This document shows positions 55,944-64,000 of a stretch of 64,000 nucleotides of DNA, one piece after another. Every line of letters begins with the position of its first letter. Positions within the stretch are counted from its first letter, which is position 1. The position numbers and the translations under genes are program-made. Source of the DNA: Paracoccus sp. (in: a-proteobacteria). GTDB lineage: Bacteria > Pseudomonadota > Alphaproteobacteria > Rhodobacterales > Rhodobacteraceae. Below the pieces are notes generated by a model that ran no database searches, was not told the DNA's origin, and saw nothing but the letters and a program-made list of their open reading frames with translations. Where the stretch lies: the NCBI RefSeq assembly GCF_030538755.1, contig NZ_JAUNTJ010000003.1:62001-126000 (forward strand). The letters are read 5' to 3'.

Positions 55944-57683
55944 ATGCGGGGGCTGTCGCGCTATCTGCCGGTGCTGGAATGGGGGCGGCGCTATGACCGG
56001 CGCAAGCTGGCGGGCGATCTGCTGGCGGCGCTGATCGTGACGATCATGCTGATCCCGCAGTCGCTGGCCTATGCGATGCTGGCGGGGCTGCCGCCGCAGG
56101 CGGGGATCTATGCCTCGATCCTGCCGATCATGCTGTATGCGCTGTTTGGCACCAGCCGGGCGCTGGCCGTGGGGCCGGTGGCGGTGGTGTCGCTGATGAC
56201 GGCGGCGGCGGTGGGGCAGGTGGCGCAGGCCGGGACCATGGGCTATGCCGCCGCCGCACTGACGCTGGCGCTGTTGTCGGGGCTGATGCTGCTGGCTATG
56301 GGTCTGTTCCGGCTGGGTTTTCTGGCAAGCTTTCTGTCGCATCCGGTGATTGCGGGGTTCATCACGGCTTCGGGCATTCTGATCGCGGTGGGGCAGGTGC
56401 GGCATCTGCTGGGGATCGCGGGCGGAGGCCAGACCCTGCCCGAGATGCTGCCGCCGCTGTGGGCCAATCTGGGGCAGGCGAACCCGTGGACGGCGGCCAT
56501 CGGCCTGCTGGCGCTGCTGTTTCTGGGCTGGGCGCGCAAGGGGGCGCGCCCCGCGCTGCGCCGCATCGGTCTGCCCGAGGTTCCGGCGCGTGTGCTGGCC
56601 CGCGCTGTGCCGGTTGTGGCGGTGGCGCTTGGCACGCTGGCGGTGGTGCTGTTCGATCTGGGTGCGCGCGGGGTTGCGGTGGTTGGCGCGGTGCCGCAGG
56701 GCCTGCCGCCGCTGACCCTGCCGGATCTGTCGCCCGCCCTGCTGGGGTCGCTGCTGCTGCCTGCGGCGCTGATTTCGGTGGTGGGCTTTGTCGAGTCGAT
56801 CTCGGTTGCGCAGACGCTGGCGGCGCGGCGGCGCGAGAGGATCGACCCGGATCAGGAGCTGATCGGCCTTGGCATGGCCAATATCGGCGCGGGATTCACC
56901 GGCGGCTATCCGGTGACGGGGGGCTTTGCGCGCTCGGTGGTGAATGATGATGCGGGGGCGGAAACGCCGGCGGCGGGGGGCTTTGCTGCTGTGGGGCTGG
57001 CGATTGCGGCGCTGCTGCTGACGCCGCTGATCGCCGATCTGCCGGTGGCGGTTCTGGCGGCGACGATCATTGTTGCGGTGCTGGCGCTGGTGGATTTCGG
57101 CATTCTGCGCCGGGCGTGGCATTACAGCCGCGCCGATTTTGCCGCCGTTGCCGGAACGATTGTGGTGACGCTGATGCTGGGCGTGGAAACCGGGGTGATG
57201 GCCGGTGTGGGGCTGTCGATGGCGCTGCATCTGTTCAAGACCTCGCGCCCGCATATCGCCGAGGTGGGGCTGGTTCCCGGCACCCAGCATTTCCGCAATA
57301 CGCTGCGCCACGAGGTGCTGACCAGCGCGCATCTGCTGACCATTCGCATCGACGAAAGCCTGTATTTCGCCAATGCCCGTTTTCTTGAGGATTACCTGCT
57401 GGATCGAGTGACCGCCGATTGCGGCATCCGGCATGTGGTGTTGATGTGTTCGGCGGTGAACGCCATCGACCTGTCGGCGCTGGAAAGCCTTGAGGCGCTG
57501 AATGCGCGGCTGGTTGAAATGGGCGTGACGCTGCATTTGTCCGAGGTGAAAGGCCCGGTCATGGACAAGCTGCGCCGCTCGCAATTTCTGGGGGAACTGT
57601 CGGGCCGTGTGTTCCTGTGTCAGTTCGATGCGATGCGGGCTTTGGTGCCCGAAGGTGCGTATTTGGGCAAACAGGAAGCCTGA
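55944..57683 (+). CDS. SulP family anion transporter with STAS domain
   Basis: 579 residues. A SulP transporter core of about twelve to fourteen helices starts [32 protein letters not shown], the family signature, and includes [17 protein letters not shown]-terminal STAS domain (about residues 450-560) contains [18 protein letters not shown]. SulP members carry sulfate, bicarbonate or oxalate. Directly after the persulfide-dioxygenase-like gene, so sulfate/sulfite transport is the likeliest role. The last eleven residues ([11 protein letters not shown]) are encoded by a dispersed repeat element, see 57647-57680. Confidence 0.92.
   Translation: MRGLSRYLPVLEWGRRYDRRKLAGDLLAALIVTIMLIPQSLAYAMLAGLPPQAGIYASILPIMLYALFGTSRALAVGPVAVVSLMTAAAVGQVAQAGTMGYAAAALTLALLSGLMLLAMGLFRLGFLASFLSHPVIAGFITASGILIAVGQVRHLLGIAGGGQTLPEMLPPLWANLGQANPWTAAIGLLALLFLGWARKGARPALRRIGLPEVPARVLARAVPVVAVALGTLAVVLFDLGARGVAVVGAVPQGLPPLTLPDLSPALLGSLLLPAALISVVGFVESISVAQTLAARRRERIDPDQELIGLGMANIGAGFTGGYPVTGGFARSVVNDDAGAETPAAGGFAAVGLAIAALLLTPLIADLPVAVLAATIIVAVLALVDFGILRRAWHYSRADFAAVAGTIVVTLMLGVETGVMAGVGLSMALHLFKTSRPHIAEVGLVPGTQHFRNTLRHEVLTSAHLLTIRIDESLYFANARFLEDYLLDRVTADCGIRHVVLMCSAVNAIDLSALESLEALNARLVEMGVTLHLSEVKGPVMDKLRRSQFLGELSGRVFLCQFDAMRALVPEGAYLGKQEA
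57647..57680 (-). repeat. Dispersed repeat family A, copy 3 (inside the SulP 3' end)
   Basis: Reverse orientation: GGCTTCCTGTTTG, CCC, AAATACGCACCTTC, GGGC on the minus strand. On the plus strand it encodes the last residues of SulP. The other copies at 13524-13557 and 31849-31881 are intergenic. Confidence 0.7.
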
Positions 57684-57721
57684 GCTTTCCTTGGCGCTGC
57701 GGCTGTTTTAGACCCGGCGGC

Positions 57722-58327
57722 ATGGACAGGGATTTTCCTTTTGCGCTGCGCGGGCAGCGGATCGGTTTGCTGGGCGGGTCGTTCGATCCCGCGCATGACG
57801 GGCATGTGCGGATCACCGAAGAAGCCCTGCGCCGTTTTGGGCTGGATCGGGTCTGGTGGCTGGTCAGCCCCGGCAATCCGCTAAAGCAGCGCGGGCCGGC
57901 GCCCTTGCCGCAGCGGGTGGCGGCGGCGCGGGCGATCATGCGCAATCCGCGGGTGACGGTGACGGGGATCGAGGCTGCTTTGGGCACGCAGATGACGGCG
58001 GATACCATTGCCGCCTTGCAGGCGCGTTATCCGGGGGTGCGTTTCGTGTGGCTGATGGGGGCTGACAATCTGGTGCAGTTCAGCCGCTGGGATCGCTGGC
58101 GCGAGATTGCGGCGCGGGTGCCGATTGGGGTGATTGCGCGCCCCGGATCGCGTTTGCGGGCGCGTCTGTCGCCTGCGGCGCAGATCATGGCGCGCTGGCG
58201 GCTGCCCGAATCGCAGGCGCGGCGGCTGGGGTCGGCCAAGGCGCCGGCCTGGGTGTTGGTGAATGTGCCGATGTCGAATCTGTCCTCGACCGCCATTCGG
58301 GCGCAGCGGCGCGGGGTCGTGACATGA
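57722..58327 (+). CDS. nadD: Nicotinate-nucleotide adenylyltransferase
   Basis: 201 residues. Adenylates nicotinate mononucleotide in NAD synthesis. The nucleotidyltransferase motif [15 protein letters not shown] carries the HxGH signature, and the C-terminal [14 protein letters not shown] carries the SxTxxR motif. [22 protein letters not shown] and [19 protein letters not shown] are family-typical. ATG at 57722 was chosen by homology. Overlaps dacB by four bases (ATGA). Confidence 0.95.
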   Translation: MDRDFPFALRGQRIGLLGGSFDPAHDGHVRITEEALRRFGLDRVWWLVSPGNPLKQRGPAPLPQRVAAARAIMRNPRVTVTGIEAALGTQMTADTIAALQARYPGVRFVWLMGADNLVQFSRWDRWREIAARVPIGVIARPGSRLRARLSPAAQIMARWRLPESQARRLGSAKAPAWVLVNVPMSNLSSTAIRAQRRGVVT

Positions 58328-59721
58328 GGCTGGGGCGGCGGGGTTTCCTGCTGGGGGCGGCTCTGCTGCCTTTGGCCGCGCGGGCCGAGGGGTTGGCGAT
58401 GCGTCCCTTGCCGCGTCCGCTGCCGGGCAGCGCGGCGATCATCGGGCGCGCGGGGCTGGCCGGTGTGGTGGAATATGCCGTGCTGGATGCCATCAGCGGC
58501 GAGCTTCTGGACAGCAGCGGTCAGCAGGGCGCTGTGCCGCCGGCCAGCACGCTGAAATCGTTGACGGCGATGTATGCGCTGGATCGGCTGGGGGCGCAGC
58601 ATCGGTTCCGCACGCGGGTCATTCGTGCGGGGGATATGCTGGTGCTGGCGGGCGGCGGTGATCCGCATCTGGATACGGACGGGCTGGATGCGCTGGCCGC
58701 CGATCTGGTGGCGGCGGGTGTGGACAGCCCGGCGCGCTTTGCTGTCTGGGGCGGGGGATTGCCGCGGCTGGCGCAGATCGCGCCGGGGCAGGCGCCGCAT
58801 CTGCCCTATAACCCGGCGCTGTCGGGGGTGATGCTGAACTTTAACCGCGTGCATCTGGGATGGCGGCGCAGCGGGGCCGGGTATGACATGCAGGTGCAGG
58901 CCCGCGCCGCGCGGCATTCGCCCCGCGCCTATACCATCCGGGCCGAGGTGGCGGAGCAGCAGTCGGTGTTCCGCTATCTTGGTGAAGGCCCGCCCGAGCG
59001 GTGGCAGGTGTCGCGCGCCGCCCTTGGGCAGCAGGGCAGCCGCTGGTTGCCGGTGCGCTTGCCGGAACTGTATGCGGGCGACGTGTTTCAGACGCTGTGC
59101 CGGGCGCGCGGGCTGGTGCTGCCCGCGCCCGAGGTGATCGACGACCTGCCTGCCGGGGGGGCCGAGGTGGCGGGTCTCGACAGCGCGCCCCTGGTCGGGA
59201 TCGTGCGGGATATGCTGCGCTTTTCCACCAATATCACTGCCGAGGCCATCGGGCTGGCGGCCAGCGGGGCGCAATCGCCCGAGGCCAGCGGGGCGGCGAT
59301 GGCCGAATGGCTGCGCGGGCAGGGGGTTACGGGCGATCTGCGGTTTGCGGATCATTCCGGCCTGTCGGATGTCAGCCGCATCGCGCCGCTGACCATGGCG
59401 CGGGCCTTGGCCGGGCCGGGCCTGCGGTTGGGCTTGCCCGATCTGTTGCGCGACCGGCCGCTGGCCGACGATCTGGGGCGCGAGGCCGATCTGCCCGCCG
59501 CGCTGCGCGCCAAAACCGGGACGCTGAATTTCATCTCGAATCTGGCGGGTTATGCCGATGTGTCGCAGCGGGGCCGGGTGGTGTTCGCCATTGCCTGCGC
59601 CGATCCGGCGCGGCGTGCCAGTGCCGCCGGGCGTGAACAGGTGCCGGGCGTGGCGGCGTGGACCCGTTCCGCGAAACGGCTGCAACGCGACCTGATCGCG
59701 GGCTGGATGGCGCGGCTATAG
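58324..59721 (+). CDS. dacB: D-alanyl-D-alanine carboxypeptidase/endopeptidase (PBP4 type)
   Basis: 465-residue low-molecular-mass class C penicillin-binding protein that trims or cleaves peptidoglycan cross-links in the periplasm. The SxxK motif is Ser75-Thr-Leu-Lys78 (PASTLKSL), an S-G-L motif sits in DHSGLSD in place of SxN, and KTG is in RAKTGTLNF near residue 397. The N-terminus [21 protein letters not shown] reads as a twin-arginine-type signal peptide, unusual for this family. It overlaps nadD upstream by ATGA and the convergent TerB-like gene by six bases. Confidence 0.92.
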   Translation: MRLGRRGFLLGAALLPLAARAEGLAMRPLPRPLPGSAAIIGRAGLAGVVEYAVLDAISGELLDSSGQQGAVPPASTLKSLTAMYALDRLGAQHRFRTRVIRAGDMLVLAGGGDPHLDTDGLDALAADLVAAGVDSPARFAVWGGGLPRLAQIAPGQAPHLPYNPALSGVMLNFNRVHLGWRRSGAGYDMQVQARAARHSPRAYTIRAEVAEQQSVFRYLGEGPPERWQVSRAALGQQGSRWLPVRLPELYAGDVFQTLCRARGLVLPAPEVIDDLPAGGAEVAGLDSAPLVGIVRDMLRFSTNITAEAIGLAASGAQSPEASGAAMAEWLRGQGVTGDLRFADHSGLSDVSRIAPLTMARALAGPGLRLGLPDLLRDRPLADDLGREADLPAALRAKTGTLNFISNLAGYADVSQRGRVVFAIACADPARRASAAGREQVPGVAAWTRSAKRLQRDLIAGWMARL

Positions 59722-60138
59722 CACGCGGTGACGGACCTGCGCCGACAGCTCGATCGCGGCGGCGTGGAGGCGCGGGATGTCCAGCTCGTGCCGGATTTCC
59801 AGCAGCATTTCGGCCTCGGTCTCGCCCAAAAGACCATCGGCGGCGGCAACGTCGCAGGCCAGCGCATAGGCGGTTTCATACAGCCGTTGCGGCAGGGCAT
59901 CGCGGATCAGGCCGAACAGGGCGTCAAGGCCGTCTTCCTCTTCGAACAGGGTCAGAACGGTCTGGCTGACGGCGCGGATGCGGTCGGTATCATAGCTGGC
60001 AAAGACCGGCGCATGATCGACCATGCGCTGAATCGCCACCATTTCGGATGTGCGCATCGTCTCATCCGAAAAGGAAACGGCGACCATGACGGCCACCAGC
60101 GCGTCGCATTCGGAAAAACCGGGGTGTTCGAGGGTCAT
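59716..60138 (-). CDS. TerB-like helical protein
   Basis: 140 residues, nearly all helical and acidic. The pattern CDALVAVMVAVSFSDETMRTSEM followed by DGLLGETEAEMLLEIRHELD matches the TerB fold, a four-helix metal-binding module first seen in tellurite resistance loci, though no other ter genes are near. The ATG at 60138 follows AGGAGCG. Divergent from lysK and overlapping the dacB end. Function beyond the fold is unknown. Confidence 0.8.
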   Translation of the reverse strand: MTLEHPGFSECDALVAVMVAVSFSDETMRTSEMVAIQRMVDHAPVFASYDTDRIRAVSQTVLTLFEEEDGLDALFGLIRDALPQRLYETAYALACDVAAADGLLGETEAEMLLEIRHELDIPRLHAAAIELSAQVRHRVL

Positions 60139-60223
60139 CAATCGCTCCTGCGTTTGGTGTGAAATTATTGACCATTGCGCGCCGTTTCAATAAGCCGCGC
60201 CGCAACACCCAAGGAGAAACGTG

Positions 60224-61807
60224 ATGACCACCCTGCGCGATGCTGCGATGAAGTCGAAGGCCTGGCCGTTCGAGGAGGCGCGCCGGGTGCTGAAACGCTA
60301 TGAAAAGAAAGACCCGGACAAGGGTTATGTGCTGTTCGAAACCGGCTATGGTCCGTCGGGGTTGCCGCATATCGGCACCTTTGGCGAGGTGGCGCGCACC
60401 ACCATGATCCGCCGCGCCTTCCAGATCATCAGCGACATTCCGACCCGGCTGTTCTGTTTTTCCGACGATCTGGACGGGATGCGCAAGGTGCCCGACAATG
60501 TCCCGCAGCAGGACATGTTGCGCCAGCATTTGCAGGAACCGCTGACCTCGGTGCCCGATCCCTTTGGCGAATACCCCAGCTTTGGCGATCACAACAACGC
60601 CATGCTGCGGCGGTTTCTGGATACGTTCGGGTTCGAATATGAATTCTTCAGCGCGACCGAATTTTACCGTTCCGGCCAGTTCGATGAAACGCTGCTGAAG
60701 GCGGCGGAAAAATATGACGAGATCATGGCGGTGATGCTGGCCTCGCTGCGCGAGGAACGGCAGCAGACCTATTCCTGTTTCCTGCCGATTCACCCGGAAA
60801 CCGGGCGGGTGCTGTATGTGCCGATCAAGCATGTGAACGCCAAAACCGGCGAGATCACCTTTGACGACGAAACCGGGCGCGAATGGGTGCTGCCGGTCAC
60901 GGGTGGCAACGTCAAGCTGCAATGGAAGCCGGATTTCGGCGCGCGTTGGGCCGCGCTGGACGTCGATTTCGAGATGTATGGCAAGGATCACAGCACCAAC
61001 ACGCCGATCTATGACGGCATCTGCCGCATCCTGGGCGGGCGGGCGCCGGAACATTTCACCTATGAGCTGTTCCTTGACCAGCACGGGCAAAAGATCAGCA
61101 AATCCAAGGGCAACGGGCTGAGCATCGACGAATGGCTGACCTATGCGGCCACCGAAAGCCTGTCCTATTTCATGTATCAAAAGCCGAAAACGGCCAAGCG
61201 GATGTATTTCGATGTCATCCCCAAGGCGGTGGATGAATACCATCAGCAACTGCGCGCCTACCCGGATCAGACGCCAGAACAGCAACTGGCGAACCCGGTC
61301 TGGCATATTCACGGCGGCAATGTGCCGGCCAGCAATCTGGTGGTGCCGTTCCAGATGCTGCTGAATCTGGCCTCGGTCGCGGGGGCCAAGGACAAGGACG
61401 GGCTGTGGGGCTTTATCCGCCGCTATGCGCCCGAGGCCAGCCCGGAAACGCATCCCGATCTGGATCAGGCGGCGGGCTTTGCGCTGCGCTATTTCAACGA
61501 TTTCGTCGCGCCGACGCGGCAGTTCCGTCTGCCGGACGATCAGGAACGCGCGGCCATTCAGGATCTGGCGGCGCGGCTGGCGGTCTGGGATGGCCCGGCC
61601 GACCCCGAGGCATTGCAGTCGATGGTCTTTGCCGTCGGCAAGGACCACGGGTTCGAGCCGCTGCGCGACTGGTTCGGGGCGCTGTATCAGGTGCTGCTGG
61701 GGGCGGATCAGGGGCCGCGCTTTGGCGGCTTCATCGCGCTGTATGGCGTGGATGAAACGCAGGCGTTGATTGCCAAGGCTTTGGCGGGTGATCTGGTAAA
61801 GGGCTGA
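60224..61807 (+). CDS. lysS: Lysine-tRNA ligase, class I
   Basis: 527-residue class I lysyl-tRNA synthetase (LysK type), common in archaea and alphaproteobacteria in place of the class II enzyme. The HIGH-type motif is HIGT (residues 49-52), and KISKSKG is at residues 290-296. [12 protein letters not shown] start and the C-terminal helical anticodon-binding part are as expected. The start is ATG at 60224; the GTG just before it is less likely. Divergent from the TerB-like gene by 85 bases. Confidence 0.95.
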   Translation: MTTLRDAAMKSKAWPFEEARRVLKRYEKKDPDKGYVLFETGYGPSGLPHIGTFGEVARTTMIRRAFQIISDIPTRLFCFSDDLDGMRKVPDNVPQQDMLRQHLQEPLTSVPDPFGEYPSFGDHNNAMLRRFLDTFGFEYEFFSATEFYRSGQFDETLLKAAEKYDEIMAVMLASLREERQQTYSCFLPIHPETGRVLYVPIKHVNAKTGEITFDDETGREWVLPVTGGNVKLQWKPDFGARWAALDVDFEMYGKDHSTNTPIYDGICRILGGRAPEHFTYELFLDQHGQKISKSKGNGLSIDEWLTYAATESLSYFMYQKPKTAKRMYFDVIPKAVDEYHQQLRAYPDQTPEQQLANPVWHIHGGNVPASNLVVPFQMLLNLASVAGAKDKDGLWGFIRRYAPEASPETHPDLDQAAGFALRYFNDFVAPTRQFRLPDDQERAAIQDLAARLAVWDGPADPEALQSMVFAVGKDHGFEPLRDWFGALYQVLLGADQGPRFGGFIALYGVDETQALIAKALAGDLVKG

Positions 61808-61945
61808 TCTGACAGGCGAAAACTGGCTGTTGCGCCGCCTTGTGTTGCAGGGCGCGCGCTGCATTCAGCGGTTGTTAACCTTTTGGCAACTATTTCTTCA
61901 CGCATTGCGGGGGCCGCGGTCCCTTTGCTGCGTGGAGAGAGACGG

Positions 61946-64000
61946 ATGAACATTGCCATCACCAACGGCCTGACCCTGATGCCACCGGATTTCAGCGCGG
62001 GGCTGAATGTCTGGTCGCGCACGACCGGCCGCCCCGGAACGCCGCTGTGGTCGGCGGCGACGAATGCGGCCATCGTGCCAGCCGATCAGGATTTCGGCAC
62101 CTGCATGGAAATCATCAAGACGGAATCGGTGACGCGGCTGCGCTTTGTCGGGGAAACCCCCATGATTCCGGGGGTTTATCTGCGCATTTCCGCGCGGGTC
62201 AAGGCGGTGGCCGGGCCGCTGCCCAGTGTGCGCATCGGCGCATGGGCGGGGAACGGGTCGCGCGCGAATATCAGCAGCGTCACGCAGGTCGGCCCGGCGC
62301 GCGCGCTGACCGGCTATGGCCGCGTGGTCGAGGTCAGCGCGATTGTCGGCGTGGGCACCCGCCCCGGCGTTGACATGAGCTGGGGCACCAACGCCGTCTT
62401 TGGCCATTTCGGCATCGACCTGACCGGCGCGAACGGCGGCGCGGTGCGCATCGAATCGATCCGGGTCGAGGATGTGACGGCGGCCTTTGTGCCCAGCATG
62501 ATCGACTGGGTGGACGTGCGCGACTATGGCGCGCGCGGCGACGGGGTGACGAACGACCGCGCGGCCTTTGTGGCGGCGGACCGGGCGACGCAGGGCGGCT
62601 CGATTCTGGTGCCCGAGGGGACGTATCTGATTAACAGTGACCTGTCGATCGGCTCGCCCATCCGGTTCAAGGGGCGGCTGAAGGCGCCGGTGCGGGCGCG
62701 CATCGTGTTCATGCAGAACTTTGATTTCCCGACCTATGCCGATGCCTTTGGCAGCGAAACGCTGGGGTTCAAAAAGGCGTTGCAGGCGCTGTTCGGCTAT
62801 ACCGACCATGTGTCGCTGGACCTGTGCGGCCGCCGCGTGGACCTGACCGAACCGATGCTGATGCACGAAATCATGCCGGGCCTGACCGCGTGGTCGAACC
62901 GCCGGGTGATCTGCAACGGTCAGATCATGGCCGCCGAAGGGGGCAAGTGGACGACCGGCGTGGCCACCAGTCAGGCGACCTATAACGTCAACGCGCCCTA
63001 TCGGCTGAGCAACGTGGCGAATGTCGCCGCCATCGAGGTGGGCAGCCGTGTGAGCGGCAACGGCGTGGGCCGCGAGGTCTATGTTCAGGCCAAGGACGTC
63101 GCGCGCCGCACGCTGACGCTGTCGCAGCCGCTGTATGGCGGGGCGGGCACGCGCAGCTATCGCTTTGAACGCTATCGCTATCTGCTGGATTTTTCGGGGA
63201 TGCAGGGCTTTGACCGGGTGAATTTCACCGACATCGAATTCCAGTGCAACGGTCTGTCCAGCGGCATCATGCTGGCCCCTACCGGGTCGATGTTCGCCAT
63301 CCGCGACTGCTATATGACCCGCCCGCGCGACCGGGGCATCACCTCGATCGGGCGCGGTTGTCAGGATCTGCTGGTGGACCGCTGCCAGTTCCTGTCGAAC
63401 GAGATGGACAAGCTGGCGCAGAACCGCAGCTCGGTTGCGATCAACGTCAACGCCAATGACGTCAAGATCCGCGACAACCGCTTTGTGCGCTTTGGGCATT
63501 TCATGGTGGCGAATGGCGGCGGCCATATCATCACCGGCAACCACTGGTTTCAGGGCGACGGCGCGGCGAACGGGCTGCGCTATGCCGGGCTGGTGCTGAC
63601 GCTGGAAAACGTGCAGACGACGATCACCGGGAATTATGTCGATAACTCGTCCATCGAGTGGACGAACGAACATTCGGCCACGCCCGATTTCACCGGCAAC
63701 CAGTTCAGCTTTGGCGGGCTGACCATTACCGGCAACACATTCTTGTGCAGCAACACCGCGTCGTGGTTCACCTGGCTGACGATCAAGCCCTATGGCAAGA
63801 ACCACTTTATCCACGGGCTGACGGTTTCCAGCAACGTGTTCAAGGCGCTGGACGGCAATGTGGAACGGGTGGACCGGGTGGACACCACCTTTGCCGATCT
63901 GGATCACAATCAGGCGCGCAACGTGCATTTCACCGGCAACATGTTCAACGGCATCAACACCTATGTCGCCAACCCGCTGCTGATCCGGTATACCCAAAGC
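61946..64000 (+). CDS. Pectate-lyase-3/GH28-like right-handed beta-helix protein (3' end outside window)
   Basis: At least 685 residues, still open at the window end. No signal peptide. Residues about 1-180 form a beta-rich N-terminal module. From about residue 191, WVDVRDYGARGDGVTNDRAAF opens the pectate_lyase_3 (GH28-related) domain, and many short strand-turn repeats (IRDNRFVRFG, ITGNHWF, ITGNYVDNS, ITGNTFLCS, FTGNMFNG) make up a parallel beta-helix. The family acts on polysaccharides or serves as phage tail spikes. ATG at 61946 follows GTGGAGAGAGACGG. Absence of a leader and no virion genes nearby leave its export route and target open. Confidence 0.85.
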   Translation, partial: MNIAITNGLTLMPPDFSAGLNVWSRTTGRPGTPLWSAATNAAIVPADQDFGTCMEIIKTESVTRLRFVGETPMIPGVYLRISARVKAVAGPLPSVRIGAWAGNGSRANISSVTQVGPARALTGYGRVVEVSAIVGVGTRPGVDMSWGTNAVFGHFGIDLTGANGGAVRIESIRVEDVTAAFVPSMIDWVDVRDYGARGDGVTNDRAAFVAADRATQGGSILVPEGTYLINSDLSIGSPIRFKGRLKAPVRARIVFMQNFDFPTYADAFGSETLGFKKALQALFGYTDHVSLDLCGRRVDLTEPMLMHEIMPGLTAWSNRRVICNGQIMAAEGGKWTTGVATSQATYNVNAPYRLSNVANVAAIEVGSRVSGNGVGREVYVQAKDVARRTLTLSQPLYGGAGTRSYRFERYRYLLDFSGMQGFDRVNFTDIEFQCNGLSSGIMLAPTGSMFAIRDCYMTRPRDRGITSIGRGCQDLLVDRCQFLSNEMDKLAQNRSSVAINVNANDVKIRDNRFVRFGHFMVANGGGHIITGNHWFQGDGAANGLRYAGLVLTLENVQTTITGNYVDNSSIEWTNEHSATPDFTGNQFSFGGLTITGNTFLCSNTASWFTWLTIKPYGKNHFIHGLTVSSNVFKALDGNVERVDRVDTTFADLDHNQARNVHFTGNMFNGINTYVANPLLIRYTQS

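Noticed and set aside
54738..57584. 948-residue minus-strand frame opposite the persulfide-dioxygenase-like and SulP genes
   Set aside because: Antisense shadow: extreme Arg/Gln/His content, no recognisable domain.
61898..63997. Nearly 700-residue minus-strand frame at the window end
   Set aside because: It is antisense to the beta-helix gene, which has a ribosome site and clear domain motifs.

Overview
The window is GC-rich, densely packed and almost entirely coding. It looks like a chromosomal segment of an alphaproteobacterium of the Rhodobacteraceae, most likely Paracoccus or a close relative. The support is a class I (archaeal-type) lysyl-tRNA synthetase, LpxI rather than LpxH in lipid A synthesis, the DUF177-rpmF-plsX-fabH and hflK-hflC-Do-protease blocks, an XrtD exosortase with a VPLPA-type target, and short intergenic repeats of a kind common in this family. 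The genus is an inference from gene content; no rRNA is present. I recognised no tRNA, CRISPR array, insertion sequence or prophage.

Layout. 1-6.2 kb: end of rpiA, gor, hflKC and a Do-type periplasmic protease. 6.2-9.2 kb (minus): fatty acid and phospholipid genes fabH, plsX, rpmF and DUF177. 9.3-11.5 kb: a BamE-like lipoprotein and fhs. 11.4-16.5 kb: an electrophile/quinone-type island with a LysR regulator, an MhqO-like VOC dioxygenase, an MhqO-MhqD-like fusion protein, a pirin and a decayed flavin reductase. 16.6-19.3 kb: [2Fe-2S] ferredoxin, purU and two tandem TetR-like regulators. 19.4-22.8 kb (minus): typA, a 24-residue membrane peptide, hyi and DUF1285. 22.9-29.6 kb: a MoxR / DUF58 / BatA-DUF4159 / membrane-protein operon. 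29.8-33.1 kb: fabZ-lpxA-lpxI-lpxB.

33.0-35.1 kb: ridA, a TauE/SafE permease and an Lgt-like/thioredoxin fusion. 35.1-47.2 kb: an exopolysaccharide/exosortase locus with a VPLPA-CTERM protein, XrtD-EpsI, WecG/TagA, two glycosyltransferases, an O-antigen-ligase-like protein, a large secreted glycosidase-like protein and a flippase. 47.3-51.7 kb: a Kef-type antiporter with an overlapping flavin reductase, a nucleoside hydrolase and an iron-binding protein. 51.8-57.7 kb: ABC-F, a 38-residue peptide, a CaiB-family protein, a persulfide-dioxygenase-like hydrolase and SulP. 57.7-64 kb: nadD, dacB, a TerB-like protein, lysK and a beta-helix protein cut by the window end.

How parts work together. The strongest candidate for an undescribed unit is 11.4-16.5 kb. 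The two divergent promoter regions, about 3 kb apart, carry near-identical LysR-type palindromes (TTCGCGAAACGCGAA and TTCGCGATTGGCGAA). This suggests one LysR protein controls an MhqO dioxygenase, an MhqO-MhqD fusion and a pirin, a set resembling the hydroquinone/catechol detoxification functions that Firmicutes encode as separate mhq genes. The XrtD locus pairs a sorting enzyme with one adjacent target and polymer-assembly genes. The hydrolase-SulP pair has a promoter overlapped by a palindrome, which fits sulfide/persulfide-responsive repression. Two families of short dispersed repeats (three copies and two copies) lie at transcription-unit borders, and one copy encodes the last residues of SulP.
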